DNA of 64,000 nt from Kitasatospora sp. NBC_01287 (GCF_026340565.1 NZ_JAPEPB010000001.1:3820501-3884500); one strand, 5' to 3'. Positions 44,290 through 52,334 are shown, counted from the first letter of the stretch. Translations and numbers: made by a program. Notes: generated by a model from the letters alone, not told the origin.

Positions 44290-45051
44290 GTGGATCTCTC
44301 CAACCGCACCGTTCTCGTCGTCGGCGGGACCTCGGGCATCGGGCGAGAACTGGCCCGCCGGTTCGCCGCAGCGGGCAGCACCGTGGCTCTTGGCGGCCGT
44401 CGCCCGGAGGCACTCTCGGAACTCGCCCAGGAAGGCTTCGGCACTTTCGGCATCGACGTCACCGACAGTGTCTCCGTCGCACGTGCCCGCGACGCCGTGC
44501 TCGCCCAGTACCCCGCACTGGACACCGTGGTGACCATGTCGGGCGTCATGCTCCTGGAGGACCTGCGCGACTCTGCGCACTTCGAGGCGGCACGGACGAC
44601 GATCGACACCAACCTTGTCGGCACCATCCGCGTCATCGACGCCTTCACCCCGCACCTGGTTGAACGCGGCGCCGGCACCTTCATCACCGTCACCTCCGGC
44701 ATCGCCTTCCTGCCGTTCCCGCCCATGCCCACCTACGCCGCCTCGAAAGCTGCGGTGCACGCCTACTCCGAGGCACTGCGCGCACAGCTCGACGGCACCG
44801 GCGTCAGCGTCGTCGAGCTCGTCCCCCCGGCCGTCGCCACGGCAGGACAGGAGAAGGTGAACCCGCTTGCACTGCCGCTCGACGACTTCGGAGCCGAGGT
44901 CATGCAGTTGCTCTCGCAGGACCCCACCCCTGAGGAGATCCTGGTCGACCGGGTCCTCATGCACCGCTGGGCTGAGCGCGACGGCACCTACGACGACCTC
45001 GTCGCACAGCGTTCCCAGGCCCTGACCATGCTCCCCAGCCGCCAAGGCTGA
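44290..45051 (+). CDS. Short-chain dehydrogenase/reductase (DltE-like)
   Basis: 253 residues from a GTG at 44290 (GAAGGGAAGATCTC upstream). NAD(P)-binding GGTSGIG (12-18), DVTD, and the catalytic Ser136 (TVTSGIAF), Tyr149 and Lys153 (TYAASK). Oxidises or reduces an unknown small alcohol or carbonyl compound. It is divergent from the MmyB-like regulator 188 bp away, probably its controller. Both are cargo of the composite transposon. Confidence 0.92.
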   Translation: MDLSNRTVLVVGGTSGIGRELARRFAAAGSTVALGGRRPEALSELAQEGFGTFGIDVTDSVSVARARDAVLAQYPALDTVVTMSGVMLLEDLRDSAHFEAARTTIDTNLVGTIRVIDAFTPHLVERGAGTFITVTSGIAFLPFPPMPTYAASKAAVHAYSEALRAQLDGTGVSVVELVPPAVATAGQEKVNPLALPLDDFGAEVMQLLSQDPTPEEILVDRVLMHRWAERDGTYDDLVAQRSQALTMLPSRQG

Positions 45052-45181
45052 CACAGCCGCTCGCCCTTTGGGCCGCCATTCAAGTCGGCCGATCGCTCTC
45101 GCCTCGTTGAGGACATCGCCGCCGCGGTCCCTGACGGCGCGCTACCGGTCGGCGAGAGCACGGCCTGCCGCTGGCGGCCCG

Positions 45182-46025
45182 TCATGGTCGGCATCCTGGG
45201 CGGGCTGCCCAGCGGTGAGTGGTCCAGGCTCGGCGGATCAGACTACGTACGGTGATGATCGTGTCGGCGAGGTCGAAGAAGGCCTCGATAACGCGGGTCC
45301 GGCGTTCGTAGCAGCGCGTGAGCCGGTGGAAGGCATTCTGCCAGGCGTGCGTGCGCTCGATGTGCCACCGGTGGGTGGCCTGGACCGGCGCTTTGATCCC
45401 CTTGCGGGCGATCCGGCCGTGCAGACCGCGCTCGGCAAGCACGGCGCGGGAGTTGGCCGAGTCGTAGCCGGCGTCGAGATGGACGGTGATCTCGTCGGGC
45501 AGAGGCCCAAGTTCGCCCAGAAGATCGAGAGTTGGGGCCAGCAGTGGGGAGTCGTGGCGGTTGGCGCCGGCCAGGACGCGGCCGAGCGGGATGCCGTAGC
45601 CGTCGGTCATGCCCGAGCGCTTCATGCCCTGTTTGCCCCGGTCGACCGGTGAGCGTCCGGCCGCTTCGCCGCCGCCGGGGGACTTGGTGATGGCGCCGTC
45701 CACGGCGATCTGGTCGAGGACGAGACCGACGATGCGGTCACAGGCGTCGAGCGCGATCTGCTTCAACTCGGCGAACAGGCCCAGGCGTATCCATTCGTCG
45801 CGGCGGCTGCGGATCGTCGTGGCCGAGCAGGCGGAGTCCGCGATTCGCCTCGTAGGAGCAGCCGAACCGGAGGACTTGAAGGAGCTTGTCGAAGACGATC
45901 CGGTCGCTGATCCGGCGCCGGTGGCAGCCCAACGGGTGGGCCGGATCGAACTCGGGCCGCTGCGGCAGCAGGGCGGCGAATTGGTCCCAGAGCGGTTCGG
46001 TCAGCCAGGATGGCAGTGCAGGCAC
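45182..46025 (-). pseudogene. IS5-family transposase, frameshifted (right IS copy)
   Basis: The N-terminal part (from 46025) reads MPALPSWLTEPLWDQFAALL ... FDKLLQVLRFGCSYEA. The family sequence then continues in another frame (DRIVGLVLDQIAVDGAITKSPGGGEAAG, HLDAGYDSANSRAVLAERG, HRWHIERTHAWQNAFHRLTRCYERR). One extra A near 45845 explains the shift. The DDE residues in the second part are present. It may be a dead gene or, less likely, need translational frameshifting; I see no slippery sequence. The left terminal repeat of this copy was not found in 45052-45181, so that end may be lost. Confidence 0.8.
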
Positions 46026-46132
46026 AGGTCTCCCCGGTGATCACAGAGCGTCGCAACTCCATGATCACAGAACCTGTGCCTGTTCCGTCTGTCAGCTGGC
46101 CCCGCCTGCCGCCTATCCGCGCGACCTCTAAG

Positions 46133-46294
46133 TCATTGACACCAGCGACACGCTGCGCAACCGACTGATAGCAGAACGGGTACATTGCGCCGCCGGGCCT
46201 CCTCGAACGCCTCCGGCCCCCAAGGCCACCAGTCGACCGGGTTCTCGGCGTGCTGAAGCAGATGAGGCGAGGTCACACCAGCCAACCGGTTCAT
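46133..46294 (-). pseudogene. yyaL: yyaL 5' fragment 3 (codons 1-52), probably the original chromosomal 5' end
   Basis: From ATG 46294: [19 protein letters not shown] to GCAACRWC, then Gln-stop. Most decayed of the copies: active-site His became Arg, and Tyr became Cys and His elsewhere. The sequence upstream of its ATG (46295-46340) matches that upstream of the intact gene. The two-component system beyond it is complete, so this side is the native flank. Junction: CATTGA (46134-46139), CA, CCAGCG (46142-46147). Confidence 0.92.
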
Positions 46295-46388
46295 ACGTCC
46301 CGGCCTCTCACGGCACTCCGACCCCGACGGCGGAACCGATGGACCAGGCCTGCCGGCACGCCCTTGAACCGGTCCACCGGCGCTGCTG

Positions 46389-47069
46389 CTATCGGCTGCC
46401 GCTCCGTTGATCCGCGCTGCCCGGCATGAGGTGGGATTCCCAGGCCCAGGCGGTGATCTCGCTGCGGTTGCGGGCTCCGAGTTTGTTCTGGACCGCGGTG
46501 AGGTGGCCCTTCACGGTGCTGACGGAGATGAAGAGGGCGGCGGCGATCTCCTGGTTGGTGCGGCCCCGGGCGACGGCGCGGACGACGTCGGTTTCCCGGT
46601 CGGTGAGCGGGGGGTTGGGCTGGAGGCCGGGGGAGGCTGTGGCGGGGGCGAGGTTGCGGAGCAAGCGCCTGGTGATCGACGGGGAGATGAGGGCGTCCCC
46701 GACGCCGGCGGCCCGCACGGCGGCGGTGAACAGGGTGGGGTCGCCGTCCTTGAGGACGAATCCGAGGGCTCCGGCCTGGAGGGCGCCGTAGACGTATTCG
46801 TCGAGTCCGAAGGTGGTGACGATGACGACCCGGAGCGGGTCGGCGATGCCCGGGCCGGCGAGTGCGCGGGTGACGTCGATGCCGTCGAGGCGGGGCATGC
46901 GGATGTCGATGAGGCAGACGTCGGGCCGCAGTTGGCGGGCGAGGGCGACGGCCTCGGCACCGTCGCGTGCTTCCGCGACGACGGTGATGTCGGGCTCGTC
47001 CTCCAGGATGAGGCGCAGGCTGGTGCGGATCATGGCCTGGTCGTCGGCGACCAGCACGCTGATGCTCAC
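46389..47069 (-). CDS. LuxR/NarL-type response regulator
   Basis: 226 residues from a GTG at 47069. Receiver domain (1-120: [14 protein letters not shown], phosphoacceptor Asp in [14 protein letters not shown], Lys in GFVLKDGD) and LuxR HTH (about 155-215: [50 protein letters not shown]). Coupled to the histidine kinase (4-bp GTGA overlap). Probably controls the divergent ABC operon through the 54-bp inverted repeat. Its 3' end has a decayed twin at 29961-29976. Confidence 0.93.
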   Translation of the reverse strand: MSISVLVADDQAMIRTSLRLILEDEPDITVVAEARDGAEAVALARQLRPDVCLIDIRMPRLDGIDVTRALAGPGIADPLRVVIVTTFGLDEYVYGALQAGALGFVLKDGDPTLFTAAVRAAGVGDALISPSITRRLLRNLAPATASPGLQPNPPLTDRETDVVRAVARGRTNQEIAAALFISVSTVKGHLTAVQNKLGARNRSEITAWAWESHLMPGSADQRSGSR

Positions 47070-48211
47070 GGGCGGTCTCCGGCTTGCAGGGGCAGGGTGG
47101 CCCGTACCGACCAGCCGGCGCCGGGCTGCGGACCGGCGTTGAGCGTACCGCCCAGTGCCTCGATGCGCTCGCGCATGCCGACCAGGCCGTAGCCGCCGCG
47201 CGGGGAGGCGCGGATCGGGGAGTGCGGCGGAGCATCGTCGCCGATCTCGACGGTGATGTCCGTGCTGTCCTGGGAGATGGTGACGGTGGCCGCGCGGGCG
47301 CTGCGGGCGTGGCGGGCGATGTTGGTCAGGGATTCCTGGACGACCCGGTACACGGTGGTGGTGACCACGGGTGGCCAGGTCGGCGCCGCGGTGGGCAGCC
47401 GGAGATCGACGGCCGGTCCGTGCTCTTCGAAGCGGCGGACCAGGTCGATGAGTTGCTCCGGTCCTGCGGTGACGGCAGCGCCGTCCTCCGCGTCGCGCAG
47501 CAGGGCGACCACCCGCCGCATGGCGTCCATGGCGTCGGTGCCCGAACGTTCGATGTCCGCCAGGGCGTCGCCGAGGAGGTCGGGCTGCTTGCGGAGCATG
47601 ATCTGGGCGGCGTGGGTGTGCATCACGATGCCGGAGACAAGGTGAGCGACGACATCGTGCAACTCCCGAGCCAGGGCCAGGCGTTCGTCTCGCCGCACCG
47701 CCTCGACGGCGGTCTGGCGGCGATGCTCCAGGAAGCGCAGGACGAGCCCCGTGCCGAGACCGGCCAACCAGCCCTGGACGCCCATGTGGAACGAGGAGGC
47801 GGCATGTGAGGTGGTCACGAGCCGGCCGAGTACCGTGACCGCGAGCCCGGCCGCGGCGACCACGGCGGCTCGTCCGGGCGGCAGGACCCGGACCGCCGAG
47901 CCGGCGAGGACGGTCAGCGCCAGGGACGCGGCAACGCCGGGCTGACCGGTCGGATACCCCATGCCGGCGGCGAGGACGGCGGCAGCCGCGACGGACAGGC
48001 CGATGGCCACGGTGACCAGCCGGTTGCGCTCCCGGAGCAGCGCTGCGACGCACACCACCGCACCGACACCGCAGTCGAGCAACCAGCCCCGGCCGCCCGC
48101 GTGGGCGGCGTGCCAGTAGGCCGTCGCTGCCAGCACCACCGCGAAGGCAAGCCCGAGCAGGACGTTGGTTCGCCTGGCGGCCAGTGCGGCCAGTGCGGCC
48201 AGCCGTTCCAT
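47066..48211 (-). CDS. NarL-type sensor histidine kinase
   Basis: 381 residues from the ATG at 48211; a GTG at 48220 is possible. Several membrane helices in the first about 165 residues, then HisKA_3: ERLALARELHDVVAHLVSGIVMHTHAA, in which His follows REL, and a C-terminal ATPase lid with VYRVVQESLTNIARHA (N box) and GGYGLVGMRERIEALGG (G box). Membrane sensor with short extracytoplasmic loops; the signal may be membrane or envelope state (DesK-like, inferred). Cotranscribed with the response regulator. Confidence 0.92.
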   Translation of the reverse strand: MERLAALAALAARRTNVLLGLAFAVVLAATAYWHAAHAGGRGWLLDCGVGAVVCVAALLRERNRLVTVAIGLSVAAAAVLAAGMGYPTGQPGVAASLALTVLAGSAVRVLPPGRAAVVAAAGLAVTVLGRLVTTSHAASSFHMGVQGWLAGLGTGLVLRFLEHRRQTAVEAVRRDERLALARELHDVVAHLVSGIVMHTHAAQIMLRKQPDLLGDALADIERSGTDAMDAMRRVVALLRDAEDGAAVTAGPEQLIDLVRRFEEHGPAVDLRLPTAAPTWPPVVTTTVYRVVQESLTNIARHARSARAATVTISQDSTDITVEIGDDAPPHSPIRASPRGGYGLVGMRERIEALGGTLNAGPQPGAGWSVRATLPLQAGDRP

Positions 48212-48253
48212 CACACTCACGGTGCTCAGGCTACGGAACCGGTCGTGGCCGCC

Positions 48254-48307
48254 GTACCGGCCAAAAGGACTGCTCCGATCCGCCCGATCAGTACTTTTGG
48301 CCGGTAC
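48254..48307. promoter_or_regulatory. Widely spaced inverted repeat, candidate response-regulator binding site
   Basis: GTACCGGCCAAAAG (48254-48267) and CTTTTGGCCGGTAC (48294-48307), perfect 14-bp arms with centres 40 bp apart (about four helical turns), in the divergent gap between the kinase gene and the ABC operon. Confidence 0.65.
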
Positions 48308-48400
48308 GAGTCCCGGTCGGCGCGAGCAGGCTTGCGGCATGCAACGAGACCCTGACACACCCTGCGGCGACGCGGGACCTGCACGAGCCGGCAGGTGGAC

Positions 48401-49099
48401 GTGAACCGGTCCATCTGGGCCCGCCTCCGATTGGAGCTGCGGGTCATCGGCATCGCCCCGCCGGGGACGGCACTGGCGGCAACGCTGGGCGGCGCGATCC
48501 TGGTGATCGTCATGCATGCCACCGGGGCCGGGGCGGAGCACCTCGACCTCGCCGCCGGCGCGGTCCTGGCGGGCTTCGCCCCGCTCGGCACCGCCGTCGC
48601 GGCCTCCTCGATCGTGGGGCGCGATACCGGCGCCGAGCTGGTCATGACCACCACGGTCTACCGCCGGGTGCTGTTCCTGCGTGTCGGCCTGGTGGTGGCC
48701 CCAGCGGCCCTGGTCACGCTGTTGGACGCCGTCGTGTTCCGCGCCTTGAACGCCTGGCCCGTGGGGCAGGGCACGGGCGGTTACGTCCTGGTGTGGGCCC
48801 CGCCGATGCTCTGGCTGGTCGCACTGGCGATGCTCATCGGGATCGGCCTGCGCAGCCCGGCCGCCGCGAGCGGCCTGATCGGGGGCCTGTGGCTGGCCCA
48901 GTACCTGATGACGCGCGCCATCCGGGACAACACGGTGCTGCGGGCGCAGTACATGTTCATGGGCGTCGCCGCCAAGGTCCCGGCGCACGAATGGACCGTC
49001 AACCGAATCGCCCTGCCCGCCGTCGGCGTCGTCGCCGTGATCGCGGCCGGCCTGCTCCTGGGGCGTGGCGAACGATTTGTGGGGAGCGATACCGCATGA
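48401..49099 (+). CDS. ABC exporter membrane protein 1
   Basis: 232 residues from a GTG at 48401 (AGGTGG upstream); a GTG at 48395 is also in frame. About six hydrophobic segments (GTALAATLGGAILVIVMHA, LDLAAGAVLAGFAPLGTAVAASSIVG, VGLVVAPAALVTLLDAVVF, APPMLWLVALAMLIGIGL and others). No sequence family recognised beyond ABC-2-like permeases. ATGA overlap with the next gene places it in a four-gene operon that is likely driven by the divergent two-component system. Confidence 0.75.
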   Translation: MNRSIWARLRLELRVIGIAPPGTALAATLGGAILVIVMHATGAGAEHLDLAAGAVLAGFAPLGTAVAASSIVGRDTGAELVMTTTVYRRVLFLRVGLVVAPAALVTLLDAVVFRALNAWPVGQGTGGYVLVWAPPMLWLVALAMLIGIGLRSPAAASGLIGGLWLAQYLMTRAIRDNTVLRAQYMFMGVAAKVPAHEWTVNRIALPAVGVVAVIAAGLLLGRGERFVGSDTA

Positions 49100-49908
49100 C
49101 CACCGTGCTTCAGCGAACCACCCCGCCGACGGCAGCTCGCACCTGGTGGGCGAAGACCGTCGCGGCCGCCCGCTACGAGTACCTGATGCAGGTGCGCCGC
49201 CCGGCAGTCTGGCTGGTCGTGATCGGGCTGATCGCGCTGCGCTGCGCATCGCCCTTCCCGCCGGGTTTCACCAGCACCACGGACCACACCTTTCTGGTCG
49301 CGGACTGGGCGGGCAACTTCATCATGCTGTGCCCGATCGGCGTCGGCGCCGTCCTCGCCGACCGCGTCCGGCGGGAGGCCCGGCTGGGGCTGAACGACCT
49401 CCTGACCTCGACGCCCACCGGCATCGGACCGCGCCTGTGGGGCAAGGCCATCGGCGCCGGCGCGGCGAGCATCACACCGGTCGCCGTCGCCTGGGTGGGC
49501 CTGCTCGGCTACCTGACCGCCCAGCGTGGGGCCGGGGTGATCCCGGTCGGCCTCGCGGCGTTCGCCGCCATCATCCTTCCCGGGCTGGTCTTCGTCGTGG
49601 CTGGCTCGGTCACCGTCCCGTACCTGACCGGGCCCGTGCTGTACCGGCTGGGCCTGTTCGGCTACTGGATCTGGGGAAACATGGTCGGCCCGCGCTACGG
49701 CATCCCCACCCCCGCCGGCACGCCCTTCGAAGCCATCGGCGAGTACCCGGCCGGTGCCTGGTTCCACGGCACCCTGTTCGACGCCAGGCAGCGGGGAATC
49801 ACCCCGACCGGCGGCGAGGCCGTCCTCAGCATCGCCTTCCTGCTGCTCATGGCGCTCGCCGCCCTCGTGATCACCCAGCTCGTGCTCACCAAGAGGAGCC
49901 CGTCATGA
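49096..49908 (+). CDS. ABC exporter membrane protein 2
   Basis: 270 residues. ABC-2-type permease: AAARYEYLMQVRRPAVWLVVIGLIAL at the N-terminus, then FIMLCPIGVGAVLADRVRREARLGLNDLLTSTP (the cytoplasmic coupling region seen in such proteins), further helices, and a closing LLLMALAALVITQLVL. Overlaps both neighbours by 4 bp, so the three transporter genes are translationally coupled. Confidence 0.85.
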   Translation: MTTVLQRTTPPTAARTWWAKTVAAARYEYLMQVRRPAVWLVVIGLIALRCASPFPPGFTSTTDHTFLVADWAGNFIMLCPIGVGAVLADRVRREARLGLNDLLTSTPTGIGPRLWGKAIGAGAASITPVAVAWVGLLGYLTAQRGAGVIPVGLAAFAAIILPGLVFVVAGSVTVPYLTGPVLYRLGLFGYWIWGNMVGPRYGIPTPAGTPFEAIGEYPAGAWFHGTLFDARQRGITPTGGEAVLSIAFLLLMALAALVITQLVLTKRSPS

Positions 49909-50828
49909 CCGCGCCCAACGTGACCATCACCGATCTGACCGTCACCTTCCGGCGCGGCGAGGTCCGCGCCCTCGACGGCATCAGCCTGCGCCTGCCCGTC
50001 GGCATGGTCGGTCTGCTCGGCCCCAACGGGGCCGGCAAGACGACCTTCATGCGGGTCCTGACCGGGGTGCTGCTGCCGGCCTCGGGCACCGTCGCGGTGG
50101 ACGGCACCGAGCTCACGTCGCGCAGCCAGCGCCGAGAGGTCAGGGCCACCACCGGCTACCTCCCCCAGGAGCTCGGCCTGTACCCGGACTTGACGGCCCA
50201 CCAGTTCCTCGACTACATGGCACTGCTCAAGGGCATCACCGACCGGCGCGCCCGCCGCGCCCGCGTCGATGAGGTCCTCGAACTGGTCTCGCTCAGCGAT
50301 GTCGCCAACCGGAAGGTGAAGGGCTACTCGGGCGGCATGAAGCGCCGCGTGGGCATCGCCCAGGCCATCCTGAACGACCCCCGGCTGCTGATCGTCGACG
50401 AGCCCACCGTGGGGCTGGACCCCGAGGAGCGGCTGCGGTTCCGCAGTCTGCTCGCCAGGCTGGCCGGCGACCGGACGGTGCTGCTCTCCACCCACATCGT
50501 CGACGACATCGTGCAGACCTGCCCGAACGTCGTGGTGATCGAGCACGGCAGCATCGCCTTCCAGGGCGCAATCGGCGACCTCGCCGCCCACGCCGAGGAC
50601 ATGGTGTGGCAACTCACCCAGCCGGCCACCGCCCCACCGCCCGACCTGCCCACCGTCACCGTCACCCCCGGCATGACCGGCACCACGTACCGGATCATCA
50701 GTTCCGGCATCCCCGCCCCGGACGCGGAGCGCGTCAGCGCCACTGTCGAGGACGGCTACATCGCCCTGATGCACGCCATCGCCCCGGAGCGGGCCCAGCG
50801 CCCTGGCCCCAACCTCCGCGCCATCTGA
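49905..50828 (+). CDS. ABC exporter ATP-binding protein
   Basis: 307 residues. Walker A GLLGPNGAGKTT, Q-loop YLPQELGLYPDLTA, signature YSGGMKRRVGIAQAIL, Walker B LLIVDEPTVGLDP and H-loop LLSTHIVDD are all intact. The C-terminal extension (about 230-307) is of the kind found in bacitracin/lantibiotic-type and DrrA-like exporters. Drives export by the two coupled permeases. The substrate is unknown; an envelope-stress or self-resistance role is plausible given the sensor kinase. Confidence 0.92.
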   Translation: MTAPNVTITDLTVTFRRGEVRALDGISLRLPVGMVGLLGPNGAGKTTFMRVLTGVLLPASGTVAVDGTELTSRSQRREVRATTGYLPQELGLYPDLTAHQFLDYMALLKGITDRRARRARVDEVLELVSLSDVANRKVKGYSGGMKRRVGIAQAILNDPRLLIVDEPTVGLDPEERLRFRSLLARLAGDRTVLLSTHIVDDIVQTCPNVVVIEHGSIAFQGAIGDLAAHAEDMVWQLTQPATAPPPDLPTVTVTPGMTGTTYRIISSGIPAPDAERVSATVEDGYIALMHAIAPERAQRPGPNLRAI

Positions 50829-50859
50829 CCCCACGCCGCCAACATCCAAGGACCAGCAG

Positions 50860-51024
50860 ATGCCACACCAGCCACTCGCCACCGTCCTGGCCGCCGCCGC
50901 CGACACCACCGGCTTCCACCCCGGCCCCGCCTTCTTCGCGTTCTGGGCCCTCATCATCGGCGCCATCATCGGCGTTCCCGTCTACGTCGTCCGCCTGATG
51001 CGCAACCGCCGCAACCGTCGTTGA
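50860..51024 (+). CDS. Small single-helix membrane protein ending the ABC operon
   Basis: 54 residues, MPHQPLATVLAAAADTTGFH, then FFAFWALIIGAIIGVPVYVV as one membrane helix and a basic tail RLMRNRRNRR. It starts 31 bp after the ATPase gene with GGACCAG upstream. Probably cotranscribed; perhaps an accessory subunit. No family recognised. Confidence 0.6.
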   Translation: MPHQPLATVLAAAADTTGFHPGPAFFAFWALIIGAIIGVPVYVVRLMRNRRNRR

Positions 51025-51174
51025 ACACCGCCTGAGCACAAGGCGGTTGGCGCCTCCGCGCTCCGGCGGTGCGACCAGGTCTCCTCCGTGCGGTAGGGCC
51101 ACCACCAACCACGCGACGGGGCTCCGGTCCCGCCGTTCCCAGGGGAGCGCCGCGCGCCGTACGACACCGGCACG

Positions 51175-51981
51175 TCAAGCGATGAAGATCGACAAGTCAT
51201 CCAAAAGTTCCAGCCAGCGGACGTTCGGTAGCGCCCAGTACTTGGTGACGTGCGTCGGGTAGACCTGGGCGGTCTCGCCCATGCTGACCAGATTGACTAC
51301 GTCCTCCCAACCTCTCACGGGATGGACGCGTTCCAGCTTTCGCCCGCGCGGGGTGTTGAAGGGGAAGTAAGCGTCCTCCCAGTAGTCCAATTTCAGCGGA
51401 GCCGAGACACGCGGGAAGTCAGCCAGTGTCTCCAAGCTGACGGATGAACCCCCGGCCAGGACATGGTCCTCAGCGACAGCGAGTATCCGTGGATCGGTGA
51501 ACAGCGTCGGGCCGACCGTCAGGTCCTCCTCCTCCACCGGCAGCCAAGCGACAAAGACATCGCATTCGCCATTGCGGAGACTTCCGAACGGGTCTTCCAT
51601 CGTTGACGTGCGTACCTGCAGCTCACACTCGGGGTTGCGCCGTCGGAACTCTTTCCAGTAAACGTGCAGATCCACGACGTTCAGCGGCATCATGAGCACC
51701 CGGAGCCGGCCAGTGATCCCGCGGGCGGCCATGCGGGCGCGGGTGATCGACGCGTTCAGGTCCCGGTAGGCGGGGGCGACGTCGTCCCGCAGCCGCCGAC
51801 CCAGCTCCGTCAGCTGAACCGTGCGGCTCGTCCGTTCGAACAGCGTGCCGCCGATGGCTCGTTCCTGTGCCTTGATGGCCTGGCTGACCCGGGCCGCAGA
51901 GACGAACAGGCGCTGGGCGGCCCGGCCGAAATGCTTTTCCTCCGCCACGGCCAGAAATATCTCAATATCACGCAATTCCAC
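51175..51981 (-). CDS. LysR-family transcriptional regulator
   Basis: 268 residues from a GTG at 51981 with GGGGGAAGGGG upstream; an in-frame ATG at 52026 would add 15 residues. HTH (about 1-60: VELRDIEIFLAVAEEKHFGRAAQRLFVSAARVSQAIKAQE) followed by a substrate-binding domain (GRLRVLMMPLNVVDLHVYWKEF, NGECDVFVAWLP). LysR regulators often control divergent genes, but no close divergent gene exists here. The effector is unknown. Confidence 0.85.
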   Translation of the reverse strand: MELRDIEIFLAVAEEKHFGRAAQRLFVSAARVSQAIKAQERAIGGTLFERTSRTVQLTELGRRLRDDVAPAYRDLNASITRARMAARGITGRLRVLMMPLNVVDLHVYWKEFRRRNPECELQVRTSTMEDPFGSLRNGECDVFVAWLPVEEEDLTVGPTLFTDPRILAVAEDHVLAGGSSVSLETLADFPRVSAPLKLDYWEDAYFPFNTPRGRKLERVHPVRGWEDVVNLVSMGETAQVYPTHVTKYWALPNVRWLELLDDLSIFIA

Positions 51982-52005
51982 AGGCCGAACCCCTTCCCCC
52001 TGTGA

Positions 52006-52309
52006 CAACCACCGGATCGTCGCCATTCGCGCCAGTCTACGGCGATCAAGCCGCCGTGATTCCGCGGACGAACCGCCCGTGCGAGGCTGCGAGTGCTGGT
52101 GCTGGTGCTCACCGCCATGCGGGTCACTCCCTCGGACTGGCCAGAACCGGTGAGCAACACGCCAGGAGCGCAAGTGCCACACCTGCGGGCATCGGTGCGG
52201 GAGGGTGGCCCACCTCGGTGATCGCGCGGCATGGTGCAGGGTGCGGCCACGAGCGGTGAGGCGGCGAGCAGCCCCGGGCGCGCGGGCAGGTGTCTGTATC
52301 GCGCCGGGT
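52006..52309. other. Gene-free gap between the LysR and helicase genes
   Basis: Apart from the possible N-terminal extension of the LysR gene at its left edge, I see no gene or clear regulatory motif. Confidence 0.5.
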
Positions 52310-52334
52310 GCGCCCGCGGCGACGACGCGGGCGC
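52310..52334 (-). terminator. Hairpin downstream of the helicase gene
   Basis: GCGCCCGCG (52310-52318) with CGCGGGCGC (52326-52334), 7-nt loop, 7 bp past the helicase stop on the minus strand. Confidence 0.55.

Larger units (their letters stand above)
42989..46128. mobile_element. Composite transposon with 200-bp inverted ends carrying a regulator and an SDR
   Basis: Both ends are the same IS end, starting GAGGTCGCGCGG: 42989-43188 on the plus strand and 46128 downwards on the minus strand, identical over 200 bp except one base. The target duplication is TAA (42986-42988 and 46129-46131). The left IS copy is truncated after 200 bp; the right copy keeps a frameshifted transposase. Between them lie a helix-turn-helix regulator and a divergent SDR gene. 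Confidence 0.85.
29735..46141. mobile_element. Array of three stacked islands integrated at the CHWC codons of yyaL
   Basis: Boundaries are four copies of the same junction: 29735-29736, 35401-35402, 41843-41844 and 46140-46141, each a CA dinucleotide followed rightward by CCAGYG and yyaL codons 52 to 1. Left of three of them is TCACTGG or TCATTGA, the inverted complement of the right arm. This gives elements of about 5.7, 6.4 and 4.3 kb (16.4 kb in all). The inverted arms around a 2-bp core are typical of large serine recombinase sites (established for that family). No recombinase gene is in the array, so the mechanism is inferred. Confidence 0.75.
41845..46141. mobile_element. Element 3 (oldest): DUF6247/RelE-like pair, interrupted by a composite transposon
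   Basis: Lies between the junctions at 41843-41844 and 46140-46141. Removing the composite transposon (42989-46128 plus one TAA) leaves only about 1.15 kb: a yyaL 5' piece, about 230 bp without genes, the two-gene toxin-antitoxin-like pair and the right-end sequence. The heavy IS load and the decayed fragment at its right fit an old insertion. Confidence 0.6.

Noticed and set aside
40001..46128. IS5-family transposases as the agents of the yyaL insertions
   Set aside because: Their ends and TNA target duplications are fully accounted for inside elements 2 and 3, away from the CA junctions, and element 1 has no IS.
29735..46147. Homologous recombination alone as the cause of the yyaL fragments
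   Set aside because: Identical breakpoints in three divergent copies, with conserved inverted arms on the non-yyaL side, are not expected from homologous exchange. It may still have moved the two-component remnant.
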